Shown: in pieces, positions 25,174-34,297 of the stretch
Numbering within the stretch: the first letter of the stretch is position 1
Layout: every line of letters starts with the position of its first letter
NCBI RefSeq assembly: GCF_041008525.1
Contig: NZ_JBFLUG010000016.1
Span: 25,797 to 89,796 of the forward strand
Direction: 5' to 3'
Length of the DNA: 64,000 bases
Source of the DNA: Parafrankia sp041008525
GTDB lineage: Bacteria > Actinomycetota > Actinomycetes > Frankiales > Frankiaceae
The notes under the pieces: generated by a model
What the model saw: only the letters and a program-made list of their open reading frames with translations
The model's database searches: none
What the model was told of the DNA's origin: nothing
Program-made: the position numbers and the translations under genes

Positions 25174-26718
25174 CTACATCAGGGTGAAACCGCCGCCGCT
25201 GGTTGAGGTCTCATGGAGCTCCAGCCGTCGCAGCGTCGCGCCCCGCGGGATGTCGAAGGCCAGTCTGCCGCGGATGGACGCTCCTGGATCGGCGGTGTTC
25301 CAGATGGTCTCGCCGGGCAGGTAGAAGCGCGACAGGTAGTCGGCGCCGTGCCGGGCGCCGGTGCTGTCGTACGCGTACTGGTGGGTGTTCTCCAGGGCAC
25401 GAGGCGACGTGCCCGTGTTGTGGATCGTCAGGGTGACCAGGCAGAACTGGCCGTCCGGGTGGCGGGCCAGGAACCCGAGGCCGAGCTGCTCGATCCCGCA
25501 TTCGACACCGTCCACGGCAAACAGCAGGGAGCCGTCCCGGAAGCCGCCCGAGCCGGGCGGGGTACTCGGGGTCGGTGTTGGTGTTGGTGTTGGTGTCGCC
25601 GAGGATTCCGCCGGCCTGGCCAGGGCGGTCATTGGTCTGGCCACGGGCACGGCAGGTTCGGTGGACGTCCCGTCATCGCGATGCACCACCACCACCCCGA
25701 TCGCGGTGAGAGCCGCCAGCACCAGGACCAGGCTGGCGGTCAGCGGAACGCGGCCACGTCCCCGGCGCCGCCGCCCCGTGCGCGGGGTGCTGTCCGGGGA
25801 CTGCGCGGGCTCCGCGGTGAGCCCGAGCAGCCGGACCGACGGGCCGACGGACCGCTCGCCCGGCCGGCGCTCGACGAGGCGCAACAGCAGGTCCCGGGCA
25901 TCAGGCCGGCTGGACGCATCCTTCGTCAGAGCACAGCGGACGAGGTCCTCCACCTGCCGTGGCAGGCCGGCCAGGTCCGGTTCGGCCGTGGTGATCCGGT
26001 GGGCGAGACCGACATCCCCGCCGTCCCCGAACGGATGCCGTCCGGTGCCCGCGTAGGCGACGAGGACACCCCAGGCGAACACATCGGCCGCCGTCCCGAT
26101 CGGCTGACCGGTGATCTGTTCCGGTGCCATCCACCCGGCCGAGCCGAACCCCCAGGCGGTCGGCCTGCCACCGGTGCTGTCCAGGGCCTGGGCGATGCCG
26201 AAGTCGATGACCCTGGGTCCGGACAGCGAGAGGAGCACATTGCTCGGCTTGAGATCCCGGTGCACCAGACCGGCATGGTGAATCGCGGTCAACGCGGTCG
26301 CCACCCCGACCGCCAGCCCGGTGAGCGTTGACGACTCGAGCGGGCCTCTGCTTGTGACAGCATGGTCCAGCCGGAGGCCGTCGATGAACTCCGTCACCAG
26401 GTATGGCGCGAAAGCCTCCGGGTCGGCGTCGAGCACCCCGGCGGTGCAGAACGACGCTACGCTGCGAGCGGCCTCGACCTCCCGCCGGAAACGGCGGCGG
26501 AACTCCTGGTCCCTGGCCCGGTCCGGCCTGATCACCTTGACCGCGACCGGCCGCCCCCGCTGGTCGTGCGCGTAGTAGACGGCGCCCATCCCGCCCACAC
26601 CCAGCCGGCTCATCACGACGTACGGGCCGATGACGGTCGGCTCGTGCGGCAACAGGGGTTCACCGGGGACGCACGCCTCGACGGCGGGAACCGTACACCC
26701 TTCCTGGTATTGCACCAT
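25174..26718 (-). CDS. Membrane Ser/Thr protein kinase (PknB-like) with extracellular domain
   Basis: This 514-residue kinase has its catalytic domain at about residues 30-290: Gly loop LGVGGMG, Lys K61 (VAVKVIRP), catalytic loop HRDLKPSN (D155), DFG 172-174 and APE 198-200. A basic juxtamembrane segment (RTGRRRRGRGR) precedes one transmembrane helix at about 324-345, then a Thr-Pro repeat linker and an extracellular domain of about 120 residues with two Cys and a DUF4352-like beta fold (FCLVTLTIHNTGTSPRAL). It lacks PASTA repeats, so it senses something other than peptidoglycan. Possible substrates in the window are the FHA-ABC transporter at 58-60 kb, by analogy with PknF and Rv1747. Copies of GTACTGCG lie upstream at 26962-26999. 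Confidence 0.9.
   Translation of the reverse strand: MVQYQEGCTVPAVEACVPGEPLLPHEPTVIGPYVVMSRLGVGGMGAVYYAHDQRGRPVAVKVIRPDRARDQEFRRRFRREVEAARSVASFCTAGVLDADPEAFAPYLVTEFIDGLRLDHAVTSRGPLESSTLTGLAVGVATALTAIHHAGLVHRDLKPSNVLLSLSGPRVIDFGIAQALDSTGGRPTAWGFGSAGWMAPEQITGQPIGTAADVFAWGVLVAYAGTGRHPFGDGGDVGLAHRITTAEPDLAGLPRQVEDLVRCALTKDASSRPDARDLLLRLVERRPGERSVGPSVRLLGLTAEPAQSPDSTPRTGRRRRGRGRVPLTASLVLVLAALTAIGVVVVHRDDGTSTEPAVPVARPMTALARPAESSATPTPTPTPTPSTPPGSGGFRDGSLLFAVDGVECGIEQLGLGFLARHPDGQFCLVTLTIHNTGTSPRALENTHQYAYDSTGARHGADYLSRFYLPGETIWNTADPGASIRGRLAFDIPRGATLRRLELHETSTSGGGFTLM
25574..25596 (-). repeat. Hexamer tandem repeat encoding the Thr-Pro linker
   Basis: The plus-strand hexamer GGTGTT occurs three times plus a partial copy. 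On the coding strand it encodes alternating Thr and Pro between the membrane helix and the extracellular domain of the kinase. In-frame changes in copy number would alter linker length without breaking the gene. Confidence 0.85.
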
Positions 26719-27012
26719 GTCAGCAGGCGGCGAACGGACCTGTCACCGAAATGCAGGACGAGCACGTTTCGGAGTCATGGAGGGCCTGCACCGCCTCGAA
26801 GTTGCACACAGTCGTTACGCTCCCTTCGCCCAAACCAGGACCAGTGGTTGTTCTGTATCTGGTCGACGACCGTGCTCATCAATCCGACTTCCCAGCACAA
26901 TCCTGCCTGAGCAGGGCCTGTCAGTCATCATCCGCCCGCAGGCAGTTCCACCTACTTATGACGCAGTACACGCGGCCCGCCGTACTTCAACCGCAGTACC
27001 GTCAGCCGGACG
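26719..27012. other. Non-coding gap upstream of the kinase, with paired GTACTGCG elements
   Basis: No convincing gene is visible; open frames here lack family character. Two copies of CGCAGTAC lie exactly 30 bases apart (26962-26969 and 26992-26999); read on the kinase strand both are GTACTGCG. The distal one is within a 12-base match (CGTGTACTGCGT) to a site upstream of the MMPL gene at 53.7 kb. The region probably carries the kinase promoter and the end of the rhamnosidase transcript. Confidence 0.5.
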
Positions 27013-29511
27013 TCAGCCTGCGACGGTTCGCTCCTGGAGCACCGCGACCAGGTCGGCCTCGAGAGCCGGGGCCTGCGCCGGGAAGTACTCCAGCAGGACG
27101 CGCAGACTCGGCAGTGACGGTTCCGTCCCGCTGTCGGCGTCGGCGAACTGGGGAAGGTGCCTGTGCAGGACCGGCAGGAGCGCGGCCCACAGTGCGGAGT
27201 CGCGGAAGATCTCCCTGAGTGGGGTGTCGAGGGTGTGCATGGGCTGGTCCGGTGTCGGGACGTCGTACTCCCAGTGGTGGCTGCCCGGCCCCACCTGGAC
27301 GGTCAGCTCGTCGGGGTGGCCCGGCAGGACGACGTCCGCGGTGGCACCCGGCGGGACGTCGACGTCGACGGTGCGACGGCCGTCGGGTTCCTGGCGCCAG
27401 GCGACTCGCACCCGCCCGTGCGGGGTGTCGTGGGTGAGCGTGGCGTGGGTGAGGCCGCCACCGGGCCGCGGCGCGATCCGCATTCGCCGGTAGCCGGGCT
27501 CGACGGGTTCGAGGCCGCCGACGACGCGGTGCAGCCAGTCCGCGACGGCGCCGAGGGCGTAGTGGTTGAGCGACGTCATGCCGGTGTCGTGCAGTGATCC
27601 GTCGGGCCGGATCGCGTCCCACCGCTCCCAGATGGTCGTCGCGCCCCGCGTCACCGGGTAGAGGAACGACGGGCACTCGGTCTGGCGCAGCAGCCGGTAG
27701 GCCGTGTCGAGCTGGTCGGTGCGGCTCAGCGCGTGTGCGACCAGCGGGGTGCCGGCGAAGCCCGTGCTGATCCGGTGATCGGCCTTGGCGACCAGTTCGG
27801 CGAGCCGGCGCCCGGCGCGCGCCTGCTGGGCCGGGTCGAGGATGTCGAAGCAGATGGCCAGCGCATAGGCGGTGGCCGTGTCGTTGGCGACCAGGCCGGA
27901 CGGGGCGACCCACTCGTCGCGGAAGGCCGCCCGGACCCGCTGGTGCAGTGCCGTATACCGGGCTGCGTCGCCGGTGTGGCCCAGGACCTCGGCGGTCTGC
28001 GCCAGCTGGTGGGTGGTGTGACACAGGTAGGCGCAGGCGACCAGATAGGCGTCCGTCCTGCCGCCGGCCGGGTTCTTCGGCGGCGCGTCCGGATCGAGCC
28101 AGTCGCCGAACTGGAAACCGGAGTTCCACAGCCCCCGCTCGTCCAGCAGGGCCTCCACGCTGTCGATGAAGGCCGTCATGGACTCGTACTGGGCAGCGAG
28201 CAGCTCCCGGTCGCCGTACTGCTGGTAGAGCGTCCAGGGCAGGCTCACCGCGACGTCTCCCCACAGCGCCGTGGGCGCCGTGATCGGCATGCCCCCGACG
28301 TCCGGGACGACCAGCGGCACGTGCCCCTGCGCGCGCTGCTCTGCGGCGAGGTCGGTGAGCCAGGAGCCCAGCACTGCGCGCACGTCGTAGAGGAACGCGG
28401 CGGTGGGGCCGAAGGCATTGATGTCACCGGTCCAGCCGAGCCGCTCGTCGCGCTGCGGGCAGTCGGTGGGCACGCCGACGAAGTTGCCGCGCATCGACCA
28501 GACGATGTTGCGGTGCAGCTGGTTCACCAGCTCGTCGGAGGTCTCGAACCAGCCGGTCCGGCGCATGTCGCTGTGCACCACCACCGCGGTCACCGCCCCG
28601 GTGTCGAGGCGGCCGGGCCATCCCTCCACCTCGACGTAGCGGAAGCCGTGGAAGGTGAACCGCGGCTCCCACGTCTCCGGACCACCGCCGCGCAGGATGT
28701 AGCGGTCGGTCGCGAGCGCCGTCCGGTTGGGCCGGAAGTCGGCCTCACCGTCGATCAGGGTTTCGGTGTGCCGCAGGACGATCGTGGTGCCGGCCGCCCC
28801 GCGGACGGTGAGACGGACCCAGCCCGACAGGTTCTGCCCGAAGTCGACGACCGTCCGCCCGGCCGGCGTCGTCAGGATGTCGACGGCGGGCAGCTCCTGG
28901 ACCCGCCGGATCGGCGGCGCGCTCGGCGCGACCAGGGTGCTCAGGTCGCGCGGGACGACCTCGACCGGCGACCAGTACGTGTCGTCGAAGCCGGGCTCGG
29001 CCCAGCCCGCCGGTTCCAGGCTCGCGTCGTGGGTCTCGCCGTCGTAGATGCTGTCCGCCAGGGTCGCCCCGGTACCGGCACGCCAGTCGGCGCCACTCGC
29101 GATCACCTCCACCCGGTCGCCGTAGTCGAGCTCGAGTTGCAGGAACCCTGCCGGGCGGTCCGCCCAGACGGCCCGCTTACCCTCCTCCCAGGTGAGCCTG
29201 CCCACCGCCCAGCCCTCGCCGAGGACGGCACCCAGGGCGTTGGCACCCTCCACCAGCAGACCGGTGACGTCGTGAGTGCTCACGACCAGGCGATGCCGGT
29301 AGGACGTCCAGCCCGGCGCAAGGACCTCGTCGCCCACCGGGGCGCCGTTCAGGTGGGCCTCGATCAGCCCCAGCGCGGTGACGTGCAGGGTGGCGGAGCG
29401 CAGTCCACCGCCCACGGTGAACTCCCGGCGCAGATACGGCGCCGGTGCGGGATCCCGCCTGGCCGGGTCGGACGGGGCGGCGATGAAGGCGGCGTTCCAG
29501 TGCGGGGGCAT
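27013..29511 (-). CDS. Alpha-L-rhamnosidase, glycoside hydrolase family 78
   Basis: This 832-residue inverting glycosidase releases L-rhamnose from plant glycosides or polysaccharides. It has N-terminal carbohydrate-binding modules (LNGAPVGDEVLAPGWTSYRHR is the family N-domain), an alpha/alpha six-hairpin barrel with the signature VPTDCPQRDERLGWTGD holding the catalytic acid Glu, and a WERWD motif whose Glu is the expected general base. A C-terminal beta domain follows (PGYRRMRIAPRPGGGLTHA), then about 90 extra residues of unknown role. No signal peptide is visible, so the substrate is probably imported rhamnosides. It is the last gene of the rhamnose operon, about 57 bases after the lactate dehydrogenase gene, and feeds free rhamnose to the isomerase. 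Confidence 0.93.
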   Translation of the reverse strand: MPPHWNAAFIAAPSDPARRDPAPAPYLRREFTVGGGLRSATLHVTALGLIEAHLNGAPVGDEVLAPGWTSYRHRLVVSTHDVTGLLVEGANALGAVLGEGWAVGRLTWEEGKRAVWADRPAGFLQLELDYGDRVEVIASGADWRAGTGATLADSIYDGETHDASLEPAGWAEPGFDDTYWSPVEVVPRDLSTLVAPSAPPIRRVQELPAVDILTTPAGRTVVDFGQNLSGWVRLTVRGAAGTTIVLRHTETLIDGEADFRPNRTALATDRYILRGGGPETWEPRFTFHGFRYVEVEGWPGRLDTGAVTAVVVHSDMRRTGWFETSDELVNQLHRNIVWSMRGNFVGVPTDCPQRDERLGWTGDINAFGPTAAFLYDVRAVLGSWLTDLAAEQRAQGHVPLVVPDVGGMPITAPTALWGDVAVSLPWTLYQQYGDRELLAAQYESMTAFIDSVEALLDERGLWNSGFQFGDWLDPDAPPKNPAGGRTDAYLVACAYLCHTTHQLAQTAEVLGHTGDAARYTALHQRVRAAFRDEWVAPSGLVANDTATAYALAICFDILDPAQQARAGRRLAELVAKADHRISTGFAGTPLVAHALSRTDQLDTAYRLLRQTECPSFLYPVTRGATTIWERWDAIRPDGSLHDTGMTSLNHYALGAVADWLHRVVGGLEPVEPGYRRMRIAPRPGGGLTHATLTHDTPHGRVRVAWRQEPDGRRTVDVDVPPGATADVVLPGHPDELTVQVGPGSHHWEYDVPTPDQPMHTLDTPLREIFRDSALWAALLPVLHRHLPQFADADSGTEPSLPSLRVLLEYFPAQAPALEADLVAVLQERTVAG

Positions 29512-29568
29512 CGGACCTCGATCTCTGACGGGAGCGGCGACCGGCGACCGGCGGCGGGCCAGGGCCGG

Positions 29569-30855
29569 TCAGGCAGGTGGGCGGGACGCGGTGGCAGGGA
29601 GCGCGATGGCGTGCGGCGGTGTGGCCGGCTCGGAGGGAACGTGGATGTGGTCGCGTCCGAGGTCCGCGATGCCGGCGGCGCCCAGGAGGGCCAGGGTGCG
29701 GTGGACGTCGGCGGCGAACCAGGCGAGTAGCCGGTCGACCCCGCGTTCCCCGCCGGCACCGAGCGCGTAGAGGTAGGCGCGGCCGGCCATGGCCGCGTTC
29801 GCGCCGGCCGCGACCGCCTTGACGATGTCGCTGCCGCGCCGGACCCCGCCGTCGCAGATGATCTCGCTGCGGCCGCCGACGGCGTCGGCGACCGGAGCGA
29901 CGAGTGGCAGCGTGGCCGGTGCTCCGTCCAGTTGCCGGCCGCCGTGGTTCGACAGCACGATCGCGTCGACGCCGGCTTCGGCCGCGAGCGTCGCGTCCTC
30001 GACGGTCTGGATGCCCTTGACGACGATGCGCCCACCCCAGACCGAGCGCAGCCAGGTCAGGTCCGCCCAGGAGAGGCCGGGGTCGAACTGGGTGTTGATG
30101 TAGTCGGACAGTGTCACCGGTGACGCGCCGTCGCCCACGTCGCGGCCCGCGACGTTGCTGAACCGGATCGGTTCGCTGCGGACGAACTGCCAGGTCCAGC
30201 CGGGATGCAGCGCGCCGTCGAGGATCGTGCCCGCACCGATCGTGGGCGGCAGGGAGAAGCCTCTGCGTACGTCGCGCTCCCGGCGGCCGAAGACGGCGGT
30301 GTCGACGGTGAGCACGATCGCCTCGTAGCGGGCCGCAGCGGCGCGCTCGATCATCTCCCGGACCAGGCCGCGGTCGCGCCAGGCGTAGACCTGGAACCAC
30401 AGCCGCCCGTCGCTGACCGCGCGGACCTCCTCGATCGAGCGCGTGCTCAGCGTGGACAGCGTGTAGGGAAGTCCGGCGCGGGCGGCGGCGCGGGCCACGG
30501 CCAGCTCCCCCTGCGGATCGGCGATGCGGGTGAATCCCGTGGGTGCGAGCACGAGCGGGTACGCCGCCGGCACACCGAGGATCTCGGTGCCGATCGAGAC
30601 CTCGGGCAGGCCGCGCAGCACCCGCGGGCGGAAGGTCACGGCGGCGTAGGCACGCTCGTTCGCGGCGAGGGTGCGCTCGTCCTCCGCGGCGCCGTCGATG
30701 TAGTCGAAGACCCCGCCGGGCAGCCGCCGCCGGGCGATCCGCCGCAGGTCGTGCACGGAGGCCGCCCGCGCCAGCCGCCGCTCGGTGCGGTCGGTCTCGA
30801 CGGGGCCGAACCGCAGGACGGAACGCAGTGTCGCCAGGGGCCTCATGACGCTCAT
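29569..30855 (-). CDS. FMN-dependent alpha-hydroxy-acid dehydrogenase (L-lactate dehydrogenase type)
   Basis: This 428-residue TIM-barrel flavoenzyme is of the LldD/glycolate oxidase family. The N-terminal RRLPGGVFDYIDGAAEDERT segment, the flavin site VLAPTGFTRI and the active-site His motif VLSNHGGRQLDG are all present. In this operon its natural task is to oxidise the L-lactate made from lactaldehyde to pyruvate, completing rhamnose breakdown. It begins in a 4-base ATGA overlap with the rhamnulokinase gene. The substrate could be another short 2-hydroxy acid, but the context argues for lactate. Confidence 0.9.
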   Translation of the reverse strand: MSVMRPLATLRSVLRFGPVETDRTERRLARAASVHDLRRIARRRLPGGVFDYIDGAAEDERTLAANERAYAAVTFRPRVLRGLPEVSIGTEILGVPAAYPLVLAPTGFTRIADPQGELAVARAAARAGLPYTLSTLSTRSIEEVRAVSDGRLWFQVYAWRDRGLVREMIERAAAARYEAIVLTVDTAVFGRRERDVRRGFSLPPTIGAGTILDGALHPGWTWQFVRSEPIRFSNVAGRDVGDGASPVTLSDYINTQFDPGLSWADLTWLRSVWGGRIVVKGIQTVEDATLAAEAGVDAIVLSNHGGRQLDGAPATLPLVAPVADAVGGRSEIICDGGVRRGSDIVKAVAAGANAAMAGRAYLYALGAGGERGVDRLLAWFAADVHRTLALLGAAGIADLGRDHIHVPSEPATPPHAIALPATASRPPA

Positions 30856-32246
30856 GTCGGCTCGTACCTCCGGAGGGTCGATGCGCGCGCGAGGTGCCCG
30901 CGCAGGTCTTCCAGGGTGGCCGGCGCGGCACCGTGGGCCCGTGCCTGGACGAGGATGTTGCCGAGCGCGGTCGCCTCGACCGGCCCGGCGACGACCGGCA
31001 CCCCCGCCTCGTTCGCGGTGAGTCGGCAGAGAAGCTCGTTGCGGGAGCCGCCGCCGACGAGATGGATGACCTCGACCTTTCGCCCGGTCAGGTCCGCGGC
31101 CCGCCGCAGGGTGCGTGTGTAGGCGAGGGCGAGGGAGTCGACGATGCAGCGCGCGAGCGCGGCCGGCGTCCGGGGCACCCGGCCGTCGCCTTCTCCGTCG
31201 CTTACCGCCGCCGCGATCCGGGCCGGCATGTTTCCCGGTGCGAGGAGCGCCGGGTCGTCGACGTCGATCACCGGACCGCCGCGTGGCAGCGCCGCGGCGG
31301 CGGCGAGGAGATCCTCAAGGTCGGGGCTGTTCCATTCCCGCAGGCATTCCTGGAGCAGCCACAGCCCGCCGACGTTGCGCAGGAACCGCACGCGGCCGTC
31401 GACACCGATCTCGTTGGTGAAGTTCGCCGCGCGGGCGTCCGGGGTGAGGACCGGCGCCGGTAGTTCCAGGCCCACCAGCGACCAGGTGCCGCACGAGACG
31501 TAGCCGAAGCTGTCGGTCGTCGCCGGGATCCCGACGACGGCGGAGGCGGTGTCGTGCGAGCCCACCGTCGTCACCGGGACCGGTGGGCCGAGGGCGTGCG
31601 TGACGCCGCGGACGGTACCGGGCGTCTCGAGATCCGGCAGCAGCCCGCGCGGGATGTCCAGCCGTCGCAACAGCTCGTCGGACCACCGGCGCGTCCGGAC
31701 GTCGAGCAGGCCGGTCGTCGAGGCGTTGGTGAGCTCGGTGCGCAGCCGCCCGGTCAGCCGGTAGGCCAGCAGGTCGGGCACCAGGACGACGTGGGCGGCC
31801 CGGTCCCACAGCAGGCCACGCTGCTGTGCGGCGAGCTGGTACAGCGTCGTGAACGGCAGGAACTGCAGCCCGTTGACGGCGAACAGCTCCTCGGGGGGCA
31901 CCGTGGCGTGCACGTCGTCGACGACCTGCGCCGCGTGCCCGTCGCGGTAGGCGACGGGCGGTGCGAGCAGCTCCCCGGCGGCGTCGAGGAGGCCGACGTC
32001 GACCGCCCAGGTGTCGATGCCGATCGACTCCACCTCGGGGCAGGCCCGGGCCAGCTGGCGCAGCCCGCGCAGCATCTCGCGGTGCAGGTGGTCGAAGTCC
32101 CAGCGCAGCGATCCCGCGGTCTCGACGAGCGGGTTGGCGAACCGGTGGACCGGCCGCAGGGACACCGATCCGCCCTCGACCAGCCCGGCCATCACCCGGC
32201 CGCCGGACGCACCGATGTCGACGGCGGCGAACACCCGGGCGGCCAT
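30852..32246 (-). CDS. rhaB: L-rhamnulokinase
   Basis: This 464-residue FGGY-family sugar kinase phosphorylates L-rhamnulose to L-rhamnulose 1-phosphate. Motifs include the phosphate-binding AVDIGASGGRVMAG at the N-terminus, DTWAVDVGLLD, SHDTASAVVGIP, and the adenine-binding HLVGGGSRNELLCRLTANEA. The start is ATG 32246 (MAARVFAAVDIG); the open frame continues upstream, but that part would overlap the aldolase gene, which ends at 32249. Its stop overlaps the start of the lactate dehydrogenase gene. Neighbours (isomerase, aldolase fusion, rhamnosidase) fix the sugar as rhamnose with good confidence. Confidence 0.94.
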   Translation of the reverse strand: MAARVFAAVDIGASGGRVMAGLVEGGSVSLRPVHRFANPLVETAGSLRWDFDHLHREMLRGLRQLARACPEVESIGIDTWAVDVGLLDAAGELLAPPVAYRDGHAAQVVDDVHATVPPEELFAVNGLQFLPFTTLYQLAAQQRGLLWDRAAHVVLVPDLLAYRLTGRLRTELTNASTTGLLDVRTRRWSDELLRRLDIPRGLLPDLETPGTVRGVTHALGPPVPVTTVGSHDTASAVVGIPATTDSFGYVSCGTWSLVGLELPAPVLTPDARAANFTNEIGVDGRVRFLRNVGGLWLLQECLREWNSPDLEDLLAAAAALPRGGPVIDVDDPALLAPGNMPARIAAAVSDGEGDGRVPRTPAALARCIVDSLALAYTRTLRRAADLTGRKVEVIHLVGGGSRNELLCRLTANEAGVPVVAGPVEATALGNILVQARAHGAAPATLEDLRGHLARASTLRRYEPT

Positions 32247-32248
32247 CG

Positions 32249-34297
32249 TCAGCGCAGGAACGCGGCCGCGACGCCGGCGTCGACGGGGACGAGCAGGCCG
32301 GTCGTGTGACTGAGCTCGCCCGAGCACACGGCGGCGACCGCGTTGGCCACGTGCTCGGGCAGCACCTCCCGCCCGAGCAGGGTCCGCCGGGCGTAGAAGG
32401 CGCCGAGCTCCTCCTCGGGGATGCCGTAGACCGCCGCGCGCTGGGCGCCCCACCCGCCGGCGAAGATGCCGCTGCCGCGCACGACGCCGTCCGGGTTGAC
32501 GCCGTTGACCCGGATCCCGTGCTCGCCGAGTTCGGCGGCCAGCAGCCTGACCTGGTGCGCCTGGTCGGCCTTCGCGGCGCCGTAGGCGACGTTGTTCGGC
32601 CCGGCGAACAGGGCGTTCTTGGACACGATGTAGACGATGTCACCGCCGAGCCGTTGGTCGATCATGGCTCGCGCCGCGGCCCGGGCGACGAGGAAGCTCC
32701 CCTTCGCCATGACGTCGTGCTGCAGGTCCCAGTCCCGCTCGGTGGTCTCGAGCAGCGGCTTCGAGATGGACAGGCCGGCGTTGTTGACGACGAGGTCGAT
32801 CCCGCCGAACGCGAGAAGTGTCGCCTCGACGGCGGCCTCGACCTCGCCCTCCTTCGTCACGTCCGCGCCGACGCCGACCGCGACGTCGGCGCCGCCGAGA
32901 TCGCCCGCCGCCGACACCGCCCTGCCCGCGTCGAGGTCGGCGACGACCACGCAGGCGCCGTCGGCGGCGAGCCGCGCCGCGGTGGCCCGCCCGATGCCGC
33001 TGGCCGCGCCGGTGACCAGCGCGATCCGGCCCGCGTGCCGCTTCGGCTGCGGCAGGCGGCGCAGTTTCGCCTCCTCCAACGCCCAGTACTCGATCCGGAA
33101 CTTCTCGCTCTCCGGGATCGGGGCGTAGGACGAGACCGCCTCGGCACCGCGCATCACGTTGATCGCGTTGACGTAGAACTCGCCGGCCACGCGCGCCGTC
33201 TGCTTGTCCCTGCCGTAGGAGAACATGCCCACGCCCGGCACGAGGATGATCGCCGGGTCGGCCCCGCGCATCGGCGGCGAGTCCACGGTGGCGTGGCGCT
33301 CGTAGTAGGCGCGGTAGTCGTCGCGGTAGGCCTCGTGCAGCTCCGCGAGCCGCCGGACGCACTCCTGCGGTGCCGCCGAGGCCGGCAGGTCGAGCACCAG
33401 CGGGCGGACCTTCGTCCGCAGAAAGTGGTCGGGGCAGGACGTCCCGAGCCGGGCCAGCGCGAACAGCTTCTCGCTCGCCAGGAACTCCAGGACGACGTCG
33501 CTGTCGGTGAAGTGGCCGACCAGGCGGTGGTCGCGCGACGCCACCGCACGCAGATGGGGGGCGAGCGCGGCCGCTGTCGCGCGCCGTTGCGCGGCCGGCA
33601 GCGCGCGCCGGTCGTCGACCTCGGCCCCGAAGGGCCGCGGCCGCCCGTGCCGTTCGAGGTGGAGTCGCGCCTGCTCGATGATCCAGGTGGAGTTGCGTTC
33701 GGCTTCCGCGCTGGTGTCGCCCCAGGCGGTGATGCCGTGCCCGCCGAGGATGCAGCCGACAGCGCCGGGGTTGTCGCGCTGTACGGCCGCGATGTCGAGG
33801 CCGAGCTGGAATCCCGGTCGCCGCCACGGCACCCACACGACCTTCGGGCCGAAGACGTCCTTGGTGAGCCGTTCGCCGTCGGCGGCGGTCGCGAGGGCGA
33901 TGCCGCTGTCCGGGTGCAGGTGGTCGACGTGCGCGGCCTCGACGAGCCCGTGCATGGCGGTGTCGATCGAGGGCGCGGCGCCACCCCGGCCGTGCAGGCA
34001 GAAGTCGAAGGCGGCGACCATCTCGTCCTCGCGGTCCTCGCCGGGGTAGACGCCCACGAGCGCGCGCAGCCGGTCCATCCGGAGCACGGCGAGACCGGGC
34101 TCGGTCAACGTGCCGAGATCGCCGCCCGACCCCTTGACCCACATCAGCTCGACGTCGCGGCCGGTGACCGGATCGGTCTCGACGCCCTTGGCAGAGGTGT
34201 TCCCGCCCGCGTAGTTGGTGTTGCGCGGGTCGGCCCCGAGCCGGTTCGACCGGGCGAGGAGCTCGGCGACGGTCCGGTTCCCGCTCACGCGCCCCAC
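32249..34297 (-). CDS. rhaEW: Bifunctional L-rhamnulose-1-phosphate aldolase / L-lactaldehyde dehydrogenase
   Basis: This 682-residue fusion resembles B. subtilis RhaEW (YuxG). The N-terminal ~400 residues are a class II aldolase/adducin domain (YAGGNTSAKG near the start, metal-binding histidines in HVDHLHPDS and GGHGITAWGD), which cleaves rhamnulose 1-phosphate to dihydroxyacetone phosphate and L-lactaldehyde. The C-terminal ~260 residues are a short-chain dehydrogenase (ALVTGAASGIGRATAARL, NNAG, and the YxxxK catalytic pair in YGAAKA) that oxidises lactaldehyde to lactate. It overlaps the isomerase gene by 13 bases and ends 2 bases before rhaB, so the operon is tightly coupled. Lactate then goes to the FMN dehydrogenase downstream. 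Confidence 0.94.
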   Translation of the reverse strand: MGRVSGNRTVAELLARSNRLGADPRNTNYAGGNTSAKGVETDPVTGRDVELMWVKGSGGDLGTLTEPGLAVLRMDRLRALVGVYPGEDREDEMVAAFDFCLHGRGGAAPSIDTAMHGLVEAAHVDHLHPDSGIALATAADGERLTKDVFGPKVVWVPWRRPGFQLGLDIAAVQRDNPGAVGCILGGHGITAWGDTSAEAERNSTWIIEQARLHLERHGRPRPFGAEVDDRRALPAAQRRATAAALAPHLRAVASRDHRLVGHFTDSDVVLEFLASEKLFALARLGTSCPDHFLRTKVRPLVLDLPASAAPQECVRRLAELHEAYRDDYRAYYERHATVDSPPMRGADPAIILVPGVGMFSYGRDKQTARVAGEFYVNAINVMRGAEAVSSYAPIPESEKFRIEYWALEEAKLRRLPQPKRHAGRIALVTGAASGIGRATAARLAADGACVVVADLDAGRAVSAAGDLGGADVAVGVGADVTKEGEVEAAVEATLLAFGGIDLVVNNAGLSISKPLLETTERDWDLQHDVMAKGSFLVARAAARAMIDQRLGGDIVYIVSKNALFAGPNNVAYGAAKADQAHQVRLLAAELGEHGIRVNGVNPDGVVRGSGIFAGGWGAQRAAVYGIPEEELGAFYARRTLLGREVLPEHVANAVAAVCSGELSHTTGLLVPVDAGVAAAFLR

